Shown: positions 55,560-64,000 of the stretch, piece after piece
How the letters are laid out: each line of letters opens with the position of its first letter
How positions within the stretch are numbered: the stretch's first letter is position 1
DNA from: Alkalihalophilus pseudofirmus
GTDB taxonomy: Bacteria; Bacillota; Bacilli; Bacillales; Bacillaceae_D
Length of the DNA stretch: 64,000 nucleotides
Direction of reading: 5' to 3'
NCBI RefSeq assembly: GCF_029094545.1
Contig: NZ_CP117835.1
Coordinates: 2,708,001 to 2,772,000, forward strand
Notes under the pieces: model-generated
Databases searched by the model: none
Seen by the model: the letters and a program-made list of their open reading frames with translations, nothing else
Told to the model about the DNA's origin: nothing
Program-made: the position numbers and the translations under genes

Positions 55560-57227
55560 ATGAAACAAATGAAAAACAATCAAACAGCTGTATTTGCATT
55601 AGGCGGATTAGGTGAGATCGGTAAGAATACCTATGCTGTGCAGTTTCAGGATGAAATTATTCTTATTGATGCCGGAATAAAGTTTCCAGAGGACGAGCTT
55701 CTTGGTATTGATTACGTAATTCCTGATTATTCTTTCTTAGTAAAAAATGAAGATAAAATTAAAGGCCTTTTTATTACTCACGGACACGAAGACCATATCG
55801 GTGGAATCCCTTATTTATTAAGAGCTGTTAATATCCCAATTTATGGCGGTAAGCTTGCTCTTGGTTTATTAAAAGGTAAACTTGAAGAACATGGGTTATT
55901 ACGTAAAGCTAAACTTCATGAAATCCATGAAGATCAAGTGGTTAAGTTCACCAAAACTTCTGTTACATTTTTTAGAACAACGCATAGTATCCCAGACTCA
56001 TACGGAATTGTCGTGAAGACACCTCCAGGAAATGTTGTTCACACAGGGGATTTCAAATTCGACTTTACACCTGTAGGAGAACCAGCCAACTTAACTAAGA
56101 TGGCAAAGATCGGTGAAGAAGGTGTTCTTTGTTTATTATCTGATAGTACAAACAGTGAAATTCCTGAATTTACAATGTCGGAGCGTAAAGTTGGCGAAAG
56201 TATCGATTCCATCTTCAGAAAAGTCGATGGCCGCGTAATCTTTGCTACATTCGCTTCAAACATTCATCGATTGCAGCAAGTGGTTGAAGCTTCAGTGGAG
56301 CACGGTAGAAAAGTAGCGGTGTTTGGACGCAGCATGGAAAATGCTTTGACAATCGGCCAAGAGCTTGGTTACATTAAAGCTCCTAAAAATACCTTCATTG
56401 AACCTTCGCAGTTAAACAAACTGCCAGACAATCAAGTTACGATTTTATGTACAGGTTCACAAGGAGAACCAATGGCAGCTCTTTCAAGAATTGCTTTTGG
56501 GACGCACCGTCAAATTCAAATTATTCCTGGAGATACAGTTGTGTTTTCTTCTTCCCCTATCCCAGGTAATACATTGAGCGTGAGTAAGACAATTAATCAA
56601 CTTTACCGTGCTGGCGCAAACGTGATTCACGGAGCATTAAGTGATATTCACACGTCAGGTCATGGCGGGCAAGAAGAGCAAAAATTAATGCTTCGCTTAA
56701 TGAAGCCGCAATATTTCATGCCGATCCACGGAGAATACCGCATGTTAAAAATGCATGTGAAACTAGCAACGGATTGCGGTGTGGAAGAAAAGAACTGCTT
56801 TATTATGGATAATGGTGATGTATTAGCTATTCACCCTAATGAGGCTGGTATTGTAGGGAAAATCCCATCTAGCTCAGTCTATGTAGATGGAAACGGTATT
56901 GGTGATATTGGCAACATTGTATTGCGTGATCGTCGAATTCTTTCTGAGGAAGGACTTGTCGTTGTAGTAGTAAGTCTGGATATGAAAGAATTCAAGGTGA
57001 CGGCGGGGCCAGACATTATTTCACGCGGATTTGTGTACATGCGTGAATCCAGTGACTTAATACATGAAGCTCAAAAGCTGCTAAGCAAGCACCTTGATGA
57101 GGTCATGGCAAGAAAAACATCGCAATGGTCCGAAATTAAAAATGAAATGACAGATCTTTTAGGACCGTTTTTATATGAGAGAACAAAACGTAAACCAATG
57201 ATCTTACCAATTATTATGGAAGTGTAA
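55560..57227 (+). CDS. rnjA: Ribonuclease J1
   Basis: 555 residues, with high visible identity to B. subtilis RNase J1. Metallo-beta-lactamase motif HGHEDH at residues 74-79, beta-CASP domain (about 200-370; [14 protein letters not shown]), [11 protein letters not shown] and the late C-terminal helical domain. 5'-to-3' exoribonuclease and endonuclease that matures 16S rRNA and drives mRNA decay. Encoded with rpoY. SR1P, also in this window, modulates GapA-RNase J1 contact in B. subtilis. Confidence 0.99.
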   Translation: MKQMKNNQTAVFALGGLGEIGKNTYAVQFQDEIILIDAGIKFPEDELLGIDYVIPDYSFLVKNEDKIKGLFITHGHEDHIGGIPYLLRAVNIPIYGGKLALGLLKGKLEEHGLLRKAKLHEIHEDQVVKFTKTSVTFFRTTHSIPDSYGIVVKTPPGNVVHTGDFKFDFTPVGEPANLTKMAKIGEEGVLCLLSDSTNSEIPEFTMSERKVGESIDSIFRKVDGRVIFATFASNIHRLQQVVEASVEHGRKVAVFGRSMENALTIGQELGYIKAPKNTFIEPSQLNKLPDNQVTILCTGSQGEPMAALSRIAFGTHRQIQIIPGDTVVFSSSPIPGNTLSVSKTINQLYRAGANVIHGALSDIHTSGHGGQEEQKLMLRLMKPQYFMPIHGEYRMLKMHVKLATDCGVEEKNCFIMDNGDVLAIHPNEAGIVGKIPSSSVYVDGNGIGDIGNIVLRDRRILSEEGLVVVVVSLDMKEFKVTAGPDIISRGFVYMRESSDLIHEAQKLLSKHLDEVMARKTSQWSEIKNEMTDLLGPFLYERTKRKPMILPIIMEV

Positions 57228-57236
57228 GAAAGTACG

Positions 57237-57260
57237 AGCGGATATCAAATGATATCCGCT
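57237..57260. terminator. Bidirectional terminator between rnjA and ktrC
   Basis: Perfect 10-bp stem AGCGGATATC/GATATCCGCT with a 4-base loop and T-rich tail. Confidence 0.85.
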
Positions 57261-57261
57261 T

Positions 57262-57927
57262 TTATTTGGTATCATCAAACATCTGTTCAAACCTCTTAAT
57301 ATCTTCATCTGCTCCAAGCACAATAAGAAGGTCATCTTGCTGTATCAATTGGTCTGCTTTAGGTGAAACAATCATTTCTGCTCCACGCTTTATAGCCATT
57401 ACATTACAGCCGAACGAAGCCCGCACATTTAACTCGACAAGTGTTTTTGCATGCATTTTACTTCCAGCAAACATCTCTATAATACTATACTTATCAGAGA
57501 CTTCTAGATAATCAAGTACGTTTTTAGACATCAAATGATGAGCGATTCTAGCACCCATATCTCTTTCCGGGTGGACAATCCTCTCTGCTCCTATTTTTAC
57601 GAGCACTTTTTCATGATAATCATTTTGTGCTTTAACTGTGATATGCTCTACCCCTAATTCATCGAGAATCAGTGTTGTTAAAATACTAGCTTGAATATTA
57701 TCACCAATCGCAACAATGACATGTTCAAAATTACGTATTCCGAGATGCCTTAATGCTTGTTCATCAGTCGAATCAGCCACTACCGCATGGGTCACTACAT
57801 CACGATATTGATTGACTTTTGCTTCACACTGATCAATCGCTAACACTTCTACTCCTTGTTCAATAAGAGCACAACAAACGCTCCCTCCAAAACGCCCCAA
57901 ACCAATGACAGCAAATTGCCTCTTCAT
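57262..57927 (-). CDS. ktrC: K+ uptake regulatory subunit KtrC (RCK domain)
   Basis: 221 residues. RCK_N Rossmann domain (about 1-130; GLGRFGGSVCCALIEQG at 8-24, acidic end of strand 2 in LAIDQCEAK) and RCK_C domain (about 140-221). It gates the KtrD channel on ATP/ADP and c-di-AMP binding. B. subtilis ykqB is beside rnjA in the same way. Ribosome site GGAGGTGATG. Confidence 0.93.
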   Translation of the reverse strand: MKRQFAVIGLGRFGGSVCCALIEQGVEVLAIDQCEAKVNQYRDVVTHAVVADSTDEQALRHLGIRNFEHVIVAIGDNIQASILTTLILDELGVEHITVKAQNDYHEKVLVKIGAERIVHPERDMGARIAHHLMSKNVLDYLEVSDKYSIIEMFAGSKMHAKTLVELNVRASFGCNVMAIKRGAEMIVSPKADQLIQQDDLLIVLGADEDIKRFEQMFDDTK

Positions 57928-57976
57928 ACATCACCTCCAATAGGACCTATCTCATCATATTTTCCAGGCAAAATAA

Positions 57977-58002
57977 AAAGACCTCTTTGAAGAGAGGTCT
58001 TT
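57977..58002 (-). terminator. Terminator of ykuU
   Basis: Perfect 10-bp stem AAAGACCTCT/AGAGGTCTTT with T run on the minus strand. Confidence 0.85.
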
Positions 58003-58098
58003 AGCATGACTATTCTTTTGTCTCTAACACACGATTATTTGTGGAATAAGCGAAAAAAAGTCTAACATGAAAGCTAAATCATCATTATGGTTTAAATC

Positions 58099-58650
58099 TT
58101 ATAATGAAAGTGTTTTCTGACCAGGCTTCCAATTTGCTGGACAGAGTTCCCCTGTTTGCAGTGCTTGCAGGACACGTAGGGTTTCATCTACATCTCGACC
58201 GACATTGTTATGATTTACAACTGAATACATTAACTCTCCCTCTGGACTTATGATGAATAGACCCCGAAGAGCAATCCCTTCTTCTTCAATCAGCACACCA
58301 TATTCACGCGATACTATATGATTTGTATCTGCCGCTAATGGATATTTCAACTCGCCAAGACCATTATCATCACGCGAGGTGTTGATCCATGCTTTATGAG
58401 TATGAATGGTATCAGTTGATACACCAATTATTTCAGCATCTAAGTCATCAAATTTCTCGTATCGATCACTTAAAGATATAATTTCTGTCGGACAAACATG
58501 CGTAAAGTCCATTGGGTAAAAGAAAAGCACGGTCCACCTATCATCTTTCATATTATCTTCAAGGCTTACTTTAGAAAATTCTTTGTTTGGCATCACCGCA
58601 TCCATTTCAAATCGCGGGGCTTGCTTTGCAACCATACGCTTATCTGACAT
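58099..58650 (-). CDS. ykuU: 2-Cys peroxiredoxin (YkuU)
   Basis: 183 residues. Peroxidatic Cys53 in FTHVCPTEI and resolving Cys170 in GELCPANWKPG give a typical 2-Cys AhpC/Prx1-type enzyme that reduces hydrogen peroxide and organic peroxides. Ribosome site AGGAGG ten bases before ATG. Divergent from the MscS gene; an inverted repeat lies in its upstream region and may be an operator. Confidence 0.94.
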   Translation of the reverse strand: MSDKRMVAKQAPRFEMDAVMPNKEFSKVSLEDNMKDDRWTVLFFYPMDFTHVCPTEIISLSDRYEKFDDLDAEIIGVSTDTIHTHKAWINTSRDDNGLGELKYPLAADTNHIVSREYGVLIEEEGIALRGLFIISPEGELMYSVVNHNNVGRDVDETLRVLQALQTGELCPANWKPGQKTLSL

Positions 58651-58980
58651 ATGTAGTACCTCCTAAAAATAGTTGAACTTTTTATTCATTTTTATGACAA
58701 CAAAAACACTAAACAATAGTTGAATAAACTATTATAACCATAACCCTTAAACGCTGACTCTTTACTATTTTCACCCGTAAGTAAACGAATCATTCACGCT
58801 CTTGCCTACACCTGCTGTATGAATATTTCTCAATCTTTCCATACAAAAGAGAGTGGTTTCTAATTTGTAGTTTAATTGGACTTATGCTACGATTTTTAAC
58901 GTATTCGGTTAAATACGCGTTTTATTTAGTCGCAATAGGTTATTACTAAATTAGAGAACAGAATGTCAGGAGTGGGTAAA
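58651..58980. other. 330-base divergent intergenic region, ykuU and MscS gene
   Basis: Contains the ykuU ribosome site, AATAGTTGAA twice (58668 and 58715), the second being half of a 19-base inverted repeat, and the MscS ribosome site. No ORF. Confidence 0.55.
58715..58733. promoter_or_regulatory. Candidate operator, AATAGTT-N5-AACTATT
   Basis: Perfect 7-5-7 inverted repeat 65 bases before ykuU, with the half-site AATAGTTGAA repeated at 58668-58677. Not a PerR or Fur box by sequence. Confidence 0.45.
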
Positions 58981-59814
58981 TTGGATCAATGGACCAGTTA
59001 TTTAACAGAAGGAGCATTTTTAACAGCTGTTTTATTAGTAATCGGACAGCTTTTTATTGCCATTATTGCATTTTTAATTGTTCGTGCAATTGGTAGGAGA
59101 ATTATTAGTTCCGGTTTTGAAAGAATGCAGGCTCAAAAAAACATGACTCATGGAAGAATGAAAACCCTCGAGAAATTAACTCTAAATATTTTTTCCTACA
59201 TATTAATTTTTGTCTTCGTAACGATCATAGCAGGAATTTTTGAGCTGCCCATCGGAGGTTTAATAGCGGGTGCCGGGGTTGTAGGTCTTGCGATTGGTTT
59301 TGGAGCTCAAGGTCTTGTAAGTGATGTAGTAACAGGTTTCTTTTTACTTCTAGAAAAACAGATTGACGTAGATGATTACGTAACTGCCGCTGGTATTGAT
59401 GGAGTGGTAGAAGAAGTAGGCCTTCGCACGACTCAAATTCGCGGATTTGATGGAACGCTCCACTTTGTACCAAATAGAGAGATCTCAAGTGTCAGCAATC
59501 ACTCCCGCGGTAACATGCGTGCGTTAATTGATATGAGTATTTCTTATGATGATAATATTGATGAAGCAATTGCTGTTATGCAATCGGTATGTGACAAGAT
59601 TGCTTTAGAGGATGAAACAATTAAAGAAGGTCCTAACGTGATCGGCGTCCAAGGACTTGGGGACTCTGATGTAGTCATTCGAGTGATTGCCAAAACAGAA
59701 AATATGATGCAATGGGCTGTTGAACGAAAACTGCGTAAGGAACTAAAAGAAGCATTAGATGCAAATAATATAGAAATACCTTATCCTCATCAAGTTTATA
59801 TTGAAAAAAAATAA
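58981..59814 (+). CDS. ykuT: Small-conductance mechanosensitive channel, MscS family (YkuT)
   Basis: 277 residues from TTG 58981 (CAGGAGTGG a few bases upstream); the ATG at 58963 precedes the site. Three N-terminal helices; the pore helix carries the Gly/Ala pattern GAGVVGLAIGFGAQGLVSDV, followed by VTGFFLLLEKQIDVDDYV and the beta domain. Opens at high membrane tension to release solutes on osmotic down-shock. Place next to ykuU and ykuS agrees with B. subtilis ykuT. Confidence 0.93.
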   Translation: MDQWTSYLTEGAFLTAVLLVIGQLFIAIIAFLIVRAIGRRIISSGFERMQAQKNMTHGRMKTLEKLTLNIFSYILIFVFVTIIAGIFELPIGGLIAGAGVVGLAIGFGAQGLVSDVVTGFFLLLEKQIDVDDYVTAAGIDGVVEEVGLRTTQIRGFDGTLHFVPNREISSVSNHSRGNMRALIDMSISYDDNIDEAIAVMQSVCDKIALEDETIKEGPNVIGVQGLGDSDVVIRVIAKTENMMQWAVERKLRKELKEALDANNIEIPYPHQVYIEKK

Positions 59815-59829
59815 CTTGTTCTCCACATC

Positions 59830-59859
59830 AAAGGAAGGCTCACACAGCCTTCCTTTTTT
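59830..59859 (+). terminator. Terminator of the MscS gene
   Basis: AAGGAAGGCT/AGCCTTCCTT stem (10 bp) with T6. Confidence 0.9.
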
Positions 59860-59890
59860 CTTTATGACGAAATTAGATTTAATACCTAAC

Positions 59891-59917
59891 ACCCTTTGGT
59901 GAAAGTTTCATACGTTT
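59891..59917 (+). promoter_or_regulatory. Sigma-K-like promoter of the first coat-cassette gene
   Basis: AC, 16 bases, CATACGTTT; one mismatch to CATANNNTA. About 32 bases before the start. Confidence 0.45.
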
Positions 59918-59948
59918 ATAGTATTCCTATTATGTAAGGAGGGTAAAA

Positions 59949-60119
59949 ATGGGGAAACATCAACGTGATCTAATTAACCTCATGGTTAAAAATGTATTAA
60001 AAAAGCATCAGGCTGACCTCAACTTAGACAATATCAGTTCTGAACAAAAGCGTGAGATCCGTGCCATTGTAGAAAATATTCAAGCAGAAGTAGAGCAATT
60101 TCTAGATAAAAAGAAATAA
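59949..60119 (+). CDS. Small hypothetical protein linked to cotX
   Basis: 56 residues, with AAGGAGGG before ATG 59949. Highly charged helical peptide: MGKHQRDLINLMVKNVLKKH, LNLDNISSEQKREIRAIVEN, ending FLDKKK. Similar short helical proteins precede cotX-type genes in other Bacilli, so a coat-associated role is likely; I cannot assign a family name. It has its own sigma-K-like promoter and a terminator, so it is a separate unit from cotX. Confidence 0.75.
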   Translation: MGKHQRDLINLMVKNVLKKHQADLNLDNISSEQKREIRAIVENIQAEVEQFLDKKK

Positions 60120-60141
60120 ATTCTAGAACAACCTACGGACA

Positions 60142-60170
60142 AACCATTCTCTATGTGAGAGTGGTTTTTA
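60142..60170 (+). terminator. Terminator of the small coat-linked gene
   Basis: AACCATTCTC/GAGAGTGGTT stem (one G-T) and T run. Confidence 0.75.
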
Positions 60171-60202
60171 TTTTGTGCTTTTTCCTCTGTTAATCTGTCC
60201 AG

Positions 60203-60229
60203 ACCATCTTCCTTTTCTTACATATGCTG
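60203..60229 (+). promoter_or_regulatory. Sigma-K-like promoter of cotX
   Basis: AC, 16 bases, CATATGCTG; one mismatch to CATANNNTA at the last base. 28 bases before the start. Confidence 0.45.
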
Positions 60230-60256
60230 AACTATAACTCGAAAGGAGGAAAAACC

Positions 60257-60745
60257 ATGAAAAGAATGTATGTTTACAACGGAGAAGCAGCAGCCCAAAC
60301 AAATAACAGAAGGTGGTCTGCTCTAGATGCAGCTTCGAACCACCGAATTTGTGATGCAAATGACATCGATAACCAAGAAAATGTAGAACAAGGTGCTGCT
60401 CAAGCAAATAAGACTTTACAATTATCAGAGGAACATATCATCATTAAGGATTCTACCGATGTTAATGTCATCTCTACTGATGTGAAAGCAGCATTATCAC
60501 TTCAAGCATCCTTACAAGCAGCCATTGCGATCGTAGTACGTCTTGCATTTGATAATGGTGAAACTGCAGAGCTAGTTACACAAGATTTATTACAAACGGC
60601 TAAACTCAAACAACTCTCTTATCAAAAAACAGTGATTGAGAATAGCCATAATGTTGAGGTTATAACTACAGATGCACAAGTTACAGCAAATATTCAACTT
60701 TTAGTTCAGTTATTGATAGCGTTACTTGTTAACTTGGATCTGTAA
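60257..60745 (+). CDS. cotX: Spore coat protein, CotX/CotV C-terminal family
   Basis: 162 residues from ATG 60257 with AAAGGAGG. N-terminal 55 residues polar with Asn/Gln; then two copies of a CotX-type repeat: IIIKDSTDVNVISTDVKAAL with LQAAIAIVV, and VIENSHNVEVITTDAQVTAN with LLIALLV. The pattern (xDSxxVxVxTTDxxAAxxLQ) defines the CotX/CotV crust family, which forms the hydrophobic outer layer of the spore. Expressed late in the mother cell by expectation. Confidence 0.88.
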   Translation: MKRMYVYNGEAAAQTNNRRWSALDAASNHRICDANDIDNQENVEQGAAQANKTLQLSEEHIIIKDSTDVNVISTDVKAALSLQASLQAAIAIVVRLAFDNGETAELVTQDLLQTAKLKQLSYQKTVIENSHNVEVITTDAQVTANIQLLVQLLIALLVNLDL

Positions 60746-60756
60746 TACTGCATTAT

Positions 60757-60790
60757 ATGCAGGCAGCTATATGAGTGCCTGCATTTTTTT
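60757..60790 (+). terminator. Terminator of cotX
   Basis: Perfect 9-bp stem ATGCAGGCA/TGCCTGCAT and T7. Confidence 0.88.
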
Positions 60791-60806
60791 CTAGGCTTTC
60801 GTGGAA

Positions 60807-60840
60807 AAAAGGACTTCGATTGACCAATCGAAGTCCTTTT
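60807..60840. terminator. Second, bidirectional terminator before ykuS
   Basis: Perfect 16-bp stem AAAAGGACTTCGATTG/CAATCGAAGTCCTTTT with a 2-base-plus loop; serves ykuS and backs up cotX. Confidence 0.88.
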
Positions 60841-60843
60841 CCT

Positions 60844-61098
60844 TTATTGCTGCTGACGTCCTAGTTTAGCTTCTACTTGCTGACAAACATCTTGAGCCGT
60901 CATTCCATCAGCGTTAATAACTGACCCATCAAAAGCCGCATTTTGCATACCCATTACATTTTGATCTTGGCCTGTAATGACGCAACAGTCACAGCCTTGT
61001 GAATCTTGTTCATTTCTTAATTGAACGATCTCATACCCCTTAGATTGAAGTTCTTGTTGTACATCTGTAAGCGATTGTTCGACACCAATTTTCGGCAT
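60844..61098 (-). CDS. ykuS: YkuS family protein (UPF0180)
   Basis: 84 residues from ATG 61098 after GGAGGTG; the open frame to 61158 precedes the site. Small soluble protein, signatures [35 protein letters not shown] and [12 protein letters not shown]; three clustered cysteines at CDCC. Function unknown. Usually found near ykuT and dapL as here. Confidence 0.92.
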   Translation of the reverse strand: MPKIGVEQSLTDVQQELQSKGYEIVQLRNEQDSQGCDCCVITGQDQNVMGMQNAAFDGSVINADGMTAQDVCQQVEAKLGRQQQ

Positions 61099-61210
61099 CA
61101 GATACACCTCCGTATGAATATAAATTGTTACATCTATAGAGTAACCAACATTCACCAAAGTATGTATATCTTACTCATTTAAAAAGATAAGGCAAATGAA
61201 AACCGTGAAC

Positions 61211-62332
61211 TTATTTTGTATTGATAAAACTAATTAAATGATGGACAGCAAATTCGATCGCTTCTTCATCTGGTTCTAATCTAGCATCATGGAGGCCATA
61301 TTGATTATTTACCCCTAACCAAAACATAAATCCAGGAATTTCTTCTAGAAAATAACCGAAATCTTCACCTGTCATAGCTTCAGGACTCTCAATAAATACT
61401 GCTTCTGGACGATTTTTTGTAAACTCTATAAATTCTTCTGTTCTTTCTTGTTCATTATATACTTGGCAATAATTTGCGCCATAGTCAATGGAAGCTTTAC
61501 ATGTAAAACCCACTTCTACTCCTTGCACCAATTGCTCAATTCTCTGTTTAATAATCTGCATTGTCTCCATGGACTTTGTACGTATGGTCCCTTCAATAGT
61601 CGCCTCTTCTGCAATAATATTTTGCTTTGTACCACCTTTAATGACACCGATTGTCACTACACCTGCATCAAGCGGGTTAATATTTCGTGAGACAACACTC
61701 TGTAACTGAGTAACTAAATGACTTGCTGCCACAACCATGTCATTTGCCGTGTGGGGATAGGCTGCGTGCCCTCCCTTCCCCCTCAAAGTAATAAATAGCT
61801 CAGAAGTATTGGCAAAAAGCATACCGACTCTCGTGGAAATCGTTCCTACCGGGTATTCAGGTGCAATATGTAAGGCCATGATCTCATCAGGCCACCACTC
61901 ACGAAGTTCTTGAGAGCTGAGCATAGGTTCCGCTCCCCCTGGACCTTCTTCAGCCGGTTGAAAAATAAAGAGGAGGTTATGGGCAGGCTGGTTGTTACTA
62001 TAGTAGCCAAGGACCCCTAGCGCGATGGTCATATGAAAATCATGTCCGCAGGCATGCATAAATCCATCATGAGTAGATTGATAACCTATACAATTTGTTC
62101 TCTCTTTTATTGGAAGTCCGTCAATATCAGCACGGTACGCAATGGTTTTTTCAGAGTGACTACCATTCACCTTAACTAAAATACCCGTTCTCCACGTTTT
62201 GATCTCTAAGAAGTTTTGAGGCAGCTCATTAATTTTATTAAGTAAGTAAGCTTGCGTCTTAAATTCATTAAATCCAATCTCAGGAATTTGATGTAAATCT
62301 CTTCTTATTTTAATAAGGTCTGAAGCATTCAA
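61211..62332 (-). CDS. dapL: N-acetyldiaminopimelate deacetylase (YkuR)
   Basis: 373 residues from TTG 62332, with GGGGAGGGG upstream. M20D metallopeptidase fold: metal-ligand motifs HACGHDFHM (about 93-101) and [10 protein letters not shown], dimerisation domain insertion, and a C-terminal MTGEDFGYF with HDARLEP. It deacetylates N-acetyl-LL-diaminopimelate in the acetylase route to lysine and peptidoglycan. Follows dapH on the same strand, separated by a terminator, so the coupling is loose. Confidence 0.93.
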   Translation of the reverse strand: MNASDLIKIRRDLHQIPEIGFNEFKTQAYLLNKINELPQNFLEIKTWRTGILVKVNGSHSEKTIAYRADIDGLPIKERTNCIGYQSTHDGFMHACGHDFHMTIALGVLGYYSNNQPAHNLLFIFQPAEEGPGGAEPMLSSQELREWWPDEIMALHIAPEYPVGTISTRVGMLFANTSELFITLRGKGGHAAYPHTANDMVVAASHLVTQLQSVVSRNINPLDAGVVTIGVIKGGTKQNIIAEEATIEGTIRTKSMETMQIIKQRIEQLVQGVEVGFTCKASIDYGANYCQVYNEQERTEEFIEFTKNRPEAVFIESPEAMTGEDFGYFLEEIPGFMFWLGVNNQYGLHDARLEPDEEAIEFAVHHLISFINTK

Positions 62333-62428
62333 AAGGCCCCTCCCCTTTCTTTTAATAACTATCTCTTCTAATTATATCATCGACTTGTCTTCAGTTGGAG
62401 GATAGTGAATGTATGGAAATGGAAAAAG

Positions 62429-62457
62429 AGCTTTGCTCTAAAATATAGAGCAAAGCT
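62429..62457 (-). terminator. Terminator after dapH
   Basis: Perfect 12-bp stem AGCTTTGCTCTA/TAGAGCAAAGCT followed by T5 on the minus strand. Confidence 0.85.
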
Positions 62458-62474
62458 GCTTTCTTTCCTAATTA

Positions 62475-63191
62475 TTAATCGTTAAGGCGGCGAAGTTCTT
62501 GCTTGATCTCCGTTTTACCTTTTGTTTTTTCATCAATCTCTTTAATCACGCGAGCTGGTGTACCTGCTACTACCGTGTTTGGAGGTACATCCTCTGTTAC
62601 AATAGCTCCAGCTGCTACTACAGCTCCCTTACCTACTGTAACCCCTTCAAGGATAACACAGTTAGCACCAATCACTACATCGTCTTCTACAACAACAGGC
62701 TTTGCAGAAGGCGGCTCAATAACTCCAGCTAAGACAGAACCTGCACCAACGTGACAGTTCTTCCCTACTGTAGCTCGTCCACCAAGTACAGCGTTCATAT
62801 CGATCATTGTACCTTCACCAACAACTGAACCAATGTTAATACTTGCACCCATCATGATAACAGCATTATCACCGATCTCTACTTGATCACGAATGATAGC
62901 ACCTGGCTCAATGCGTGCTTTGATGTTTTTCATATCAAGAAGCGGAATAGCTGAATTGCGACGGTCATTTTCTACAACAAAATCTTCAATTTTTGCTTCA
63001 TTTTCTTTTAAAGCCGGTTCAATTTCTTCCCACTCACCAAATAATACGCCTGTATTTCCTGTAACGAATGATTTTGTATTTGCACCAAAATCGATTCCTT
63101 CAATTTCACCTTTAATATGTACTTTTACCGGTGTCTTCTTTTGACTGTTTGAAATAAATTGAATAATTTCATTAGCATCCATCATTTTCAC
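62475..63191 (-). CDS. dapH: Tetrahydrodipicolinate N-acetyltransferase (DapH/YkuQ)
   Basis: 238 residues from GTG 63191 with AGGAGG; sequence begins [10 protein letters not shown] as in B. subtilis DapH. N-terminal alpha/beta domain and a left-handed beta-helix of hexapeptide repeats (about 90-215; [34 protein letters not shown]). It acetylates tetrahydrodipicolinate with acetyl-CoA, committing to the diaminopimelate branch used for lysine and wall peptides. Confidence 0.96.
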   Translation of the reverse strand: MKMMDANEIIQFISNSQKKTPVKVHIKGEIEGIDFGANTKSFVTGNTGVLFGEWEEIEPALKENEAKIEDFVVENDRRNSAIPLLDMKNIKARIEPGAIIRDQVEIGDNAVIMMGASINIGSVVGEGTMIDMNAVLGGRATVGKNCHVGAGSVLAGVIEPPSAKPVVVEDDVVIGANCVILEGVTVGKGAVVAAGAIVTEDVPPNTVVAGTPARVIKEIDEKTKGKTEIKQELRRLND

Positions 63192-63293
63192 GTAAAAAAC
63201 CTCCTACATCTTTATAAAACACTTCTTCATTATGATAAAGAAACCTGTACAAAATTGCAATGATGTTGCTGATAAAGTTAAAGAAAATCCATT

Positions 63294-63998
63294 TTACCCT
63301 AACCAAATAAGCAACCCTGTAATGGTCAGTACACTGCCTATTGTTGTCATAAGAGTAATACTTGAAACAAGTCTAGGTTCTGCTTGGAATTGGACCGCAT
63401 ACATAACAATCGTTGCAGCTGACGGCATAGCGGCAGATACAATTAATACTTTACTCAGGAGCGGGTCAACAGGAAGAAATAGTAAAATTAGAAAAGCTAA
63501 AGCAGGTGAAATAAACAATCTTGTCAAAAATCCAAAAGAAAGATTAGGCCAATCAAAATCTCCCCACTTAATAAGTGCTAGCTGCATTCCTAATATAAGC
63601 ATCACAGTTGGTACAGTTGCCTCAGCTATCATATCGATCGTCAATATTAATGGATTTGGCATCTCTAGTGCTAACACATTAAATAGCAGCGCAACAATTA
63701 CAGCATACGTTGCCGGCATAGCAAGTACAGCCTTCTTAGCAATCTTTATGCCGTCTTTACCTTTCGCTGCGTAATACACCCCAAAAAAGTTCATTATAAT
63801 CGCTTGTAGAACCATAAATGATACAGAATAAGCAAATCCCGCTTCACCGTATGCAAAAAGGATAATAGGCGCGCCGTAATTTCCTGAATTCATAAAGGCA
63901 GTGGCTAGGATCATCCCGCTCTCTTCAGAAGTTGATAGTCTTCTAATCTTTGCATATAGCTTGTTAATGAAAATTAAACCAAATAACAATGCCATAGC
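63294..63998 (-). CDS. AEC (auxin efflux carrier-type) family transporter, C-terminal part
   Basis: The frame runs out of the right edge (the codon before the internal ATG at 63995 is sense), so only the last about 234 residues are visible of a normal 300. Membrane helices throughout; family features NSGNYGAPIILFAYGEAGF (the conserved Asn-Asn/Pro crossover) and VMLILGMQLA. Permeases of this family export or import organic acids such as malate; substrate unknown. The gene before dapH in this orientation, not part of the B. subtilis ykuQ neighbourhood to my knowledge. Confidence 0.85.
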   Translation of the reverse strand, partial: AMALLFGLIFINKLYAKIRRLSTSEESGMILATAFMNSGNYGAPIILFAYGEAGFAYSVSFMVLQAIIMNFFGVYYAAKGKDGIKIAKKAVLAMPATYAVIVALLFNVLALEMPNPLILTIDMIAEATVPTVMLILGMQLALIKWGDFDWPNLSFGFLTRLFISPALAFLILLFLPVDPLLSKVLIVSAAMPSAATIVMYAVQFQAEPRLVSSITLMTTIGSVLTITGLLIWLG

Positions 63999-64000
63999 AA

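Noticed and set aside
62499-63144. Plus-strand ORFs within dapH
   Set aside because: Antisense shadows of the hexapeptide-repeat codons; Thr/Ser/Ala-rich, no ribosome sites.
63232-63774. 180-residue plus-strand ORF opposite the AEC permease
   Set aside because: Exact antisense of a clear membrane protein; mirrored hydrophobic codons explain the open frame.

Overview
The window is a 64 kb piece of a low-GC Bacillaceae chromosome. Gene content and order follow the Bacillus subtilis stretch ykuQ to ylbM, running right to left here: dapH, dapL, ykuS, ykuT, ykuU, ktrC, rnjA, rpoY, def, ykyA, pdhABCD, slp-like, sr1P, speA, yktAB, ykzI, yktC, ylaF, typA, ylaH, ylaI, phoH, ylaL, glsA, ylaN, pyc, ctaA, ctaBCDEF, ylbC to ylbM. 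Spore genes (ylbJ, yjcZ, a cotX cassette) show an endospore former. Many exported proteins are very acidic (YlbC, the M23 and deacetylase lipoproteins, YkyA), which fits an alkaliphilic or salt-tolerant Bacillus; that last point is inference. No rRNA, tRNA, CRISPR array, insertion sequence or prophage was seen.

Layout. 1-14.6 kb is the ylb block: TmcAL end, YlbL protease, patatin-like YlbK, YlbJ, coaD, rsmD, a structured RNA with its own terminator, an MFS pump, YlbG, RicF (YlbF), a UV-damage endonuclease divergent from an ATP-grasp protein, YlbE, YlbD, a hotdog thioesterase, the CAP protein YlbC and YugN. 14.8-22.8 kb is an AI-2E-type permease and the cytochrome caa3 cluster (ctaBCDEF plus a DUF420/CtaM-type gene, with ctaA divergent). 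22.9-31.7 kb holds a photolyase, pyruvate carboxylase, YlaN, glutaminase, a YlaL-like protein and PhoH. 32-38.8 kb is the yla/ykt block with TypA, inositol monophosphatase and a nitronate monooxygenase-like enzyme. 39-47.6 kb holds the SpeA-type decarboxylase, the SR1P gene with its promoter, a GAF protein, two exported wall-active lipoproteins, an aromatic acid exporter-like protein, a BCCT betaine transporter and a small lipoprotein. 47.7-52.6 kb is the pyruvate dehydrogenase operon. 53-64 kb carries YkyA, a YjcZ-type spore peptide, peptide deformylase, RNA polymerase epsilon and RNase J1, KtrC, a 2-Cys peroxiredoxin, an MscS channel, spore coat genes, the N-acetyl-diaminopimelate genes and a truncated AEC permease.

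How it fits together. Central carbon flow is well represented: pyruvate is oxidised by PdhABCD or carboxylated by Pyc, electrons leave through caa3 oxidase, and SR1P (a GapA partner in B. subtilis) sits behind a promoter with two sequences matching the CcpN operator consensus. RNA processing is a second theme (RNase J1 with RpoY, RicF, RsmD, TmcAL, TypA).

The most notable items beyond routine annotation are: the orphan structured RNA and tandem repeats at 5.07-5.34 kb; a 25-residue strongly cationic peptide gene with a perfect Shine-Dalgarno sequence at 55.06 kb; the SR1P promoter; a five-codon ORF overlapping the yugN ribosome site; a spore coat cassette whose two genes each have a sigma-K-like promoter; and the absence of ftsW and ctaG from their usual places. 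Most genes are ordinary housekeeping genes. Start codons were re-chosen by Shine-Dalgarno position, and several are TTG or GTG.
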